Source: Paludibacter sp.
GTDB taxonomy: Bacteria; Bacteroidota; Bacteroidia; Bacteroidales; Paludibacteraceae
Length of the DNA stretch: 17,093 nt
Assembly (NCBI GenBank): GCA_030655595.1
Contig: JAUSNQ010000134.1
Coordinates: 1 to 17,093, forward strand
Direction: 5' to 3'
In this document: one piece after another, positions 13,804-17,093 of the stretch
Layout of the letters: each line of letters begins with the position of its first letter
How positions within the stretch are numbered: position 1 is the first letter of the stretch
Notes under the pieces: generated by a model
Told to the model about the DNA's origin: nothing
Database searches by the model: none
Seen by the model: only the letters and a program-made list of their open reading frames with translations
Position numbers and translations under genes: made by a program

Positions 13804-14274
13804 TTATTTATCTTCAGAAAAAGTCAGATCCATCAAAGTAAGTATTTGTTCGCGCGATACACCTTCGCGTGGAATAATCAGAATTGTGTCGTCGCCGGCA
13901 ATGGTTCCAAGTATTTCGAACGACCCTTTGTTGTCGATGTCCCATGCAATGGCCGATGCGTAACCCGGTTTTGTTTTTACAACTGCAAGTGTGCCCGAGA
14001 ACTCGATACTCAAAACAGCTCCATGCGAGGTCAAATGGTTGTAGGTTCCCTGCGGACTGATGGTTTTGGTGATGGATGGCAATACATATTTGTAGGTGCC
14101 ATTTGCCAGAGGAGTTTTTGCTACTTTCAAAAGTTTCAAATCGCGCGACAAAGTAGCTTGCGTTACATTTAGTTTGCGCTCTGACAATAAACTAAGCAAA
14201 TCTTCCTGACTTCCAACAACCGAGGAGCGAAGAATCTCCGTAATAATTTGTAATCGGCTTCTTTTGTTTTTCAT
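13804..14274 (-). CDS. argR: Arginine repressor
   Basis: Arginine-dependent transcription regulator, hexameric when arginine is bound; 156 residues, the usual size. The N-terminal winged helix (about 1-65) carries VTQATLSRDLKLLKVAK with the recognition helix TLSRDL (41-46). The C-terminal oligomerisation and arginine-binding domain (about 80-156) has the hallmark PGYASAIA (103-110) and GTIAGDDTILII (123-134; paired aspartates D128-D129 contact arginine in the family). It is first in the arginine gene cluster, with a consensus promoter upstream, and likely regulates itself and the two genes after it. AT-rich TGAAT/ATTCA half-sites occur near the promoter, but no clean ARG box is visible. Confidence 0.96.
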   Translation of the reverse strand: MKNKRSRLQIITEILRSSVVGSQEDLLSLLSERKLNVTQATLSRDLKLLKVAKTPLANGTYKYVLPSITKTISPQGTYNHLTSHGAVLSIEFSGTLAVVKTKPGYASAIAWDIDNKGSFEILGTIAGDDTILIIPREGVSREQILTLMDLTFSEDK

Positions 14275-14340
14275 AATGATTAAATTGAATTAGATTTGTA
14301 AAACAATGAGATAAATGTATAATTATTTAATAAGAGGGTG

Positions 14341-14371
14341 CAAATATACGAATAATCTGCATAATGACAAA
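14341..14371 (-). promoter_or_regulatory. argR promoter (full Bacteroidetes consensus)
   Basis: Minus strand: TTTG (14371-14368), 19-nt spacer, TATATTTG (14348-14341), an exact match to TTTG-N19-TAnnTTTG. Predicted start is near 14334, leaving a leader of about 60 nt before argR. The spacer contains TGCAGATTATTC, which loosely resembles an ARG-box half-site pair one base short of the standard spacing, so repressor binding here is possible but weakly supported. Confidence 0.75.
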
Positions 14372-14408
14372 TTAATTGAATAAAATTACATCTTAATTAA
14401 TTGAAAGG

Positions 14409-14431
14409 AAAGTGTTCGGAATGAATACTTT
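14409..14431 (-). terminator. Possible weak terminator after the second response regulator
   Basis: AAAGTGTTC (14409-14417) pairs with GAATACTTT (14423-14431) around loop GGAAT, 31 nt past the regulator's stop. On the minus strand it is followed by CCTTTC and has one A-C mismatch, so it is a poor rho-independent terminator. The argR promoter lies just beyond. Confidence 0.35.
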
Positions 14432-14461
14432 TGAGGTGAAAGAGTAAGCTGTTGATATGCC

Positions 14462-15154
14462 TTATGTTTCCAGCATGATTCCTTTTCCTTTTACCGTAAC
14501 AATTTGAATGGAAGGATCAAGGGCAAGATATTTGCGCAGTTTGGAGATAAATACATCTAAACTACGAGAGTGAAAGTAATCGGTACTTCCCCAGAAATCA
14601 GCAAGAATTTTTTCGCGGGAGACCAAGGTGTTTTTGTTTTCAGATAACATTTTCAGGATGCTCGCTTCTCGTTTGGTGAGTTTCTGTTTTTGCATGCTTA
14701 ATTCCAGCGTTTTTTTGCAGATATCAAACTTGTAATTTCCAATATAGAGGTAATCGGATGAAGAAGGTATGTTTTTGCGGTTTTGCTTTCCCGTCCGTTT
14801 CAGTATAGCTTGTATATGTGCGTGTAATTCTTCTGCTACAAAAGGCTTTTTGATGTAATCGTCTACCCCGAGTTCGTATCCTCTTAGTACATCTTTGGGC
14901 ATGGTTCTCCCTGATTCCATGATGATGACTACAGATTTATCTTTTTCCCGTATTTGCTTTACCAACTCATAACCATCCATTTCAGGCATTTCAATATCCG
15001 TAACAATCACATCCGGCAAGAAGTTTTCGAACTTACCCAGCCCTTCTCTTCCATTATGAGCTACCGCCACTTCGTAACAATCCAGCAGTTCCAATCCCCC
15101 TTGAATGGCATAAGCGCAAGCTTCGTCGTCTTCTATCAAAAGAATCTTGATCAT
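14462..15154 (-). CDS. OmpR-family response regulator (RprY-like)
   Basis: 230 residues. The receiver domain (1-118) has ILLIEDDE at the N-terminus with acidic pocket E8-D9-D10, phospho-acceptor D53 in VIVTDIEMPEMDGYEL, a serine at the switch position in IIMESGRT (in place of the usual LTA) and the conserved lysine in DDYIKKPF. The winged-helix domain (about 130-230) includes KLTKREASILKMLSENKNTLVSRE and SRSLDVFISKLRKYL. The YFHSRSLDVFISKLRKYL block is like RprY and relatives in Bacteroidetes; I give no symbol because the match is from memory. The histidine kinase upstream is the likely partner, but the genes are separated by about 520 nt, a terminator and this gene's own promoter. Confidence 0.92.
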   Translation of the reverse strand: MIKILLIEDDEACAYAIQGGLELLDCYEVAVAHNGREGLGKFENFLPDVIVTDIEMPEMDGYELVKQIREKDKSVVIIMESGRTMPKDVLRGYELGVDDYIKKPFVAEELHAHIQAILKRTGKQNRKNIPSSSDYLYIGNYKFDICKKTLELSMQKQKLTKREASILKMLSENKNTLVSREKILADFWGSTDYFHSRSLDVFISKLRKYLALDPSIQIVTVKGKGIMLET

Positions 15155-15227
15155 TTTTGGTTATGATTTTAAATTTTAAAGTAGTAGAAGTTATGGGAAA
15201 TCTCTTTCACTTGTTTATCATGTAGCG

Positions 15228-15235
15228 CAAAGATA
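15228..15235 (-). promoter_or_regulatory. Candidate promoter -7 box of the second response regulator
   Basis: TATCTTTG on the minus strand matches TAnnTTTG exactly. No good TTTG is seen 17-21 nt upstream. Predicted start is near 15221, giving a leader of about 67 nt. Confidence 0.45.
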
Positions 15236-15571
15236 TAGCTTTTTTCAGAACTGTTGTATAACGCTGAACGGAAAAGTTAAAGACAAATCCGTATCTACGT
15301 TAATAATATCCGTGTCAGGCGTGAATCGCCCGCTTGATTACTTCTTATAATCAGCATGTTATACAGCGAAAAATGTTATATAACGTCATGTTAACCTGAT
15401 TATTAATGAAAAGTCCACAATTTTGCACGCAGAAATTATTATTCATTTTATTACAGCTACGTTGAAGTATGCTTTACAGGAAAACCCGCATCGCTTATCG
15501 CCATGATTCCTGTATTGGCACAGGGCATAAAGAAACAACCAATAACCATGAAAACAATTCATCTGATTGAG
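15236..15571. other. Intergenic region between kinase and regulator, no clear gene
   Basis: No convincing coding gene on either strand. A small dyad GGCG-TGAAT-CGCC is near 15319-15331, and several TTATA/TATAAC words surround 15257-15384. A stem TACAGGAA/TTCCTGTA (15475-15482 with 15507-15514) lies in the right half. Open frames up to about 40 codons exist on both strands but lack family features. Confidence 0.4.
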
Positions 15572-15606
15572 AAAAGCCGCCCTGCAAAATACCTTGCAGG
15601 GCGTTT
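15432..15606 (+). ncRNA. Possible small RNA ending at the shared hairpin
   Basis: CAATTTTG at 15418-15425 is one base from the TAnnTTTG -7 box on the plus strand. Downstream there is a stem (15475-15482 with 15507-15514) and then a 10-bp GC-rich hairpin (15578-15603) followed by TTTATAA, which could end a transcript of about 175 nt. There is no homology evidence. The hairpin is better explained as the kinase terminator on the other strand. Confidence 0.2.
15572..15603 (-). terminator. Rho-independent terminator of the second histidine kinase gene
   Basis: A 10-bp stem (15578-15587 with 15594-15603; GCCCTGCAA core, 6-nt loop) on the minus strand is followed by GGCTTTTCTC. It lies 74 nt past the kinase stop. 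The plus-strand side has only a short T run (GTTTATAA), so the main direction is minus. Confidence 0.75.
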
Positions 15607-15676
15607 ATAACCGCAGACAGTTGTTCTCTATTCGTAACATATTAAATGACTGTTACTTGAAACCCGTGCGTGGGCA

Positions 15677-17026
15677 TTAACATGACGGCAAAAACAACAC
15701 AAACTCTGATCCCTCACCTTCTTTACTGAACAAGTTGATTGCACCACCATGAGCCTCTGCCACGCTTTTTACATAGCTCAGCCCTAATCCAAATCCTTTG
15801 GCTTCTTTCCGCGCTACTGCTTTACCACGTTCAAACATCGTAAATGTTTTAGCCTGATCTTTTTCCGACATGCCGTATCCATTATCTTTTATGTGAATAA
15901 ACACATCACCGTTTTTTCGTTCGCAACGGATCATGATTTTAACCTTACTACCCGAATATTTTATCGCATTGTCAATTAGGTTACTTACTGCATTGGAAAG
16001 TAAGGTGGCATCTGCTTGCATGTTTATGTGTTCAGGAGCAAAAGAAACATAAATTTCCACGGGCTTTTTAGCCTGCACTTTAAATTTGTCGGCTAAGCGA
16101 AAAATTATCTCCCTGAGATTCACCAACGAGAGGTTTACTTCTAATGCAGATTTTTGCGCCTTTGCTACGGTAAGTATTCTATCTGTGAGAGCTTGCAGAT
16201 TCAGTATTTGTTGTCGGGCAATATCGATATATTTCGCACGCTTATCCGGATCGTTGTACAGTTTCTCGTTGGCGAGCAGATTATTTACCTGAGCTATCGT
16301 TTGCAGTGGCGTTGCCATGTCGTGCGTAAGGGCGTGCGAAAAATCGGTATGTAGTTGCCTCAAATGTTTTTCTTTAAGCAGCGAGCTCATCTGGTAAAAC
16401 ATGGCGTATGCTACAAACAAAATAAGCAGGACAGAAAGAGTTAGGATTAAAGCCATTTGCAGGAAAATAACGCCGAAAGGAGAAACAAGCAACACTTGCA
16501 CCCCTTCACTTTTATCTAAGCGGACCGGGATAACCCTGGAATAAAAAGCACCCTTTAATGAACCATGATGTGTATGATCAGTGGTTTCAAGCACTTCTCC
16601 TGTTTGCGTGTTTATACGATTGATAATGAATCTTCCATGGATATTCTTACTTAAAAGCAGCTGAGAGAAAACAGCGCTTATCGAATCTATAGACAGAAAT
16701 TCCTTTTGAAAAAAAAGATATTCTTGTAATGCGATTGAAAAATCTTCACCCGGATCTTCATTGCTTAATGATGAATTCCCTGAATCAAATAAGACGTACG
16801 GATCCTGATTTGTATCATTCGTTTCCTTTTCAAGGATACTATCGTTGTACAATGTAAACCGCGACATCAGCTCCTTTTCTACGGCAGCGCTAAAATCATT
16901 GTTTATTTCCAGGTGTAATTTGGCTTCAGTTTCCTTGTACGTGCGGTAAAGCCAGATTCCTTGCAGTATAAAAACAAGAAGCATAGCCGTAAAGGTAAAC
17001 GTTTTTATGACCCCGATATTTTTCAT
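15677..17026 (-). CDS. Membrane sensor histidine kinase (RprX-like)
   Basis: 449 residues from the ATG at 17026; an ATG at 17062 would add 12 residues and lies upstream of the likely promoter. The first membrane helix is at about 9-28 (FTFTAMLLVFILQGIWLY), an extracytoplasmic region of about 150 residues covers 30-182, and the second helix is at about 183-209. No clear HAMP domain separates the helix from the kinase core. The H box is FSHALTHDMATPLQTIAQ with the phospho-histidine at 235; HDMATPL replaces the more common HELKTPL. The N box is NLIDNAIKYSG, G1 is DNGYGM, the F box is FTMFERG and G2 is GFGLGLSYVKSVAEAHGG. It is the probable partner of the regulator downstream, in the manner of Bacteroides RprX/RprY, although the two appear to be separately transcribed. 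Confidence 0.92.
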   Translation of the reverse strand: MKNIGVIKTFTFTAMLLVFILQGIWLYRTYKETEAKLHLEINNDFSAAVEKELMSRFTLYNDSILEKETNDTNQDPYVLFDSGNSSLSNEDPGEDFSIALQEYLFFQKEFLSIDSISAVFSQLLLSKNIHGRFIINRINTQTGEVLETTDHTHHGSLKGAFYSRVIPVRLDKSEGVQVLLVSPFGVIFLQMALILTLSVLLILFVAYAMFYQMSSLLKEKHLRQLHTDFSHALTHDMATPLQTIAQVNNLLANEKLYNDPDKRAKYIDIARQQILNLQALTDRILTVAKAQKSALEVNLSLVNLREIIFRLADKFKVQAKKPVEIYVSFAPEHINMQADATLLSNAVSNLIDNAIKYSGSKVKIMIRCERKNGDVFIHIKDNGYGMSEKDQAKTFTMFERGKAVARKEAKGFGLGLSYVKSVAEAHGGAINLFSKEGEGSEFVLFLPSC

Positions 17027-17032
17027 ATTGTG

Positions 17033-17040
17033 CAAAGATA
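17033..17040 (-). promoter_or_regulatory. Promoter -7 box of the second histidine kinase gene
   Basis: TATCTTTG on the minus strand matches TAnnTTTG and ends only 6 nt before the ATG at 17026. Transcription would start at or next to the start codon, giving a leaderless or nearly leaderless mRNA. A TTTG lies upstream but closer than the usual spacing. Confidence 0.45.
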
Positions 17041-17093
17041 TGGCTTTTTCCCAAACCAACATCTAACATTGAATCTAAAAGTTAACATAGAAT

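Noticed and set aside
15503..15610. Plus-strand small open frame (begins MIPVLAQGIKKQ, ends RPAKYLAGRL)
   Set aside because: Its last third is encoded by the terminator hairpin of the opposite-strand kinase gene and it lacks any recognised feature; comparable small frames exist in the other frames of the same stretch.
1..17093. tRNA, rRNA, CRISPR array, transposase or integrase genes
   Set aside because: Looked for cloverleaf-like and regularly spaced repeats and for transposase or integrase motifs; none was found. The dispersed repeats are too few and not regularly spaced for a CRISPR array.

Overview
The window looks like chromosome from a member of the Bacteroidales (Bacteroidota). Several start-proximal regions carry the Bacteroidetes-type -7 box TAnnTTTG, one of them with a TTTG -33 box at 19 nt. 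Shine-Dalgarno sequences are absent. A lipoprotein carries a C-S-E-D-E surface-export-like signal, and argR, a GNAT acetyltransferase and argG are grouped in the order I recall from Bacteroides. The genus cannot be fixed from the sequence alone. All coding assignments come from reading motifs; no database search was run.

Layout. (1) 1-2034, minus: a two-component pair, response regulator followed by a histidine kinase that runs off the left edge. (2) 2112-4383, minus: galactokinase (galK) then aldose 1-epimerase (galM), the entry steps of galactose use, with a hairpin between them and tandem repeats upstream of galK. (3) 4557-6288, minus: elongation factor P, a diacylglycerol/undecaprenol kinase-family protein and a ComF-type phosphoribosyltransferase. 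(4) 6289-6673: a 385-nt intergenic region with divergent promoters, one copy of a dispersed repeat and two perfect palindromes. (5) 6674-11425, plus: a tight seven-gene operon of an ECF sigma factor, a probable membrane anti-sigma factor, a DUF4097-like exported protein, three predicted outer-membrane barrel proteins and a predicted surface lipoprotein with PKD-like and FISUMP-like regions. (6) 11428-11691: an orphan open frame overlapping the argG terminator. (7) 11707-14274, minus: argR, a GNAT acetyltransferase and argG, with a perfect 43-bp inverted repeat between the last two. (8) 14462-17026, minus: a second two-component pair in which kinase and regulator are separated by about 520 nt holding a terminator, a separate promoter and a possible small RNA.

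How the parts work together. The sigma-factor operon is the accessory system most worth attention. The sigma factor and its membrane partner probably sense envelope state and control a set of exported or outer-membrane proteins encoded with them, none of which I can assign to a named complex. The arginine genes form a regulator-plus-enzyme unit. A short repeat family (core CCACAAAAGGCACAAAAGG) sits just upstream of efp and argG, with a shorter related hairpin upstream of galM, and appears to supply part of the efp promoter.
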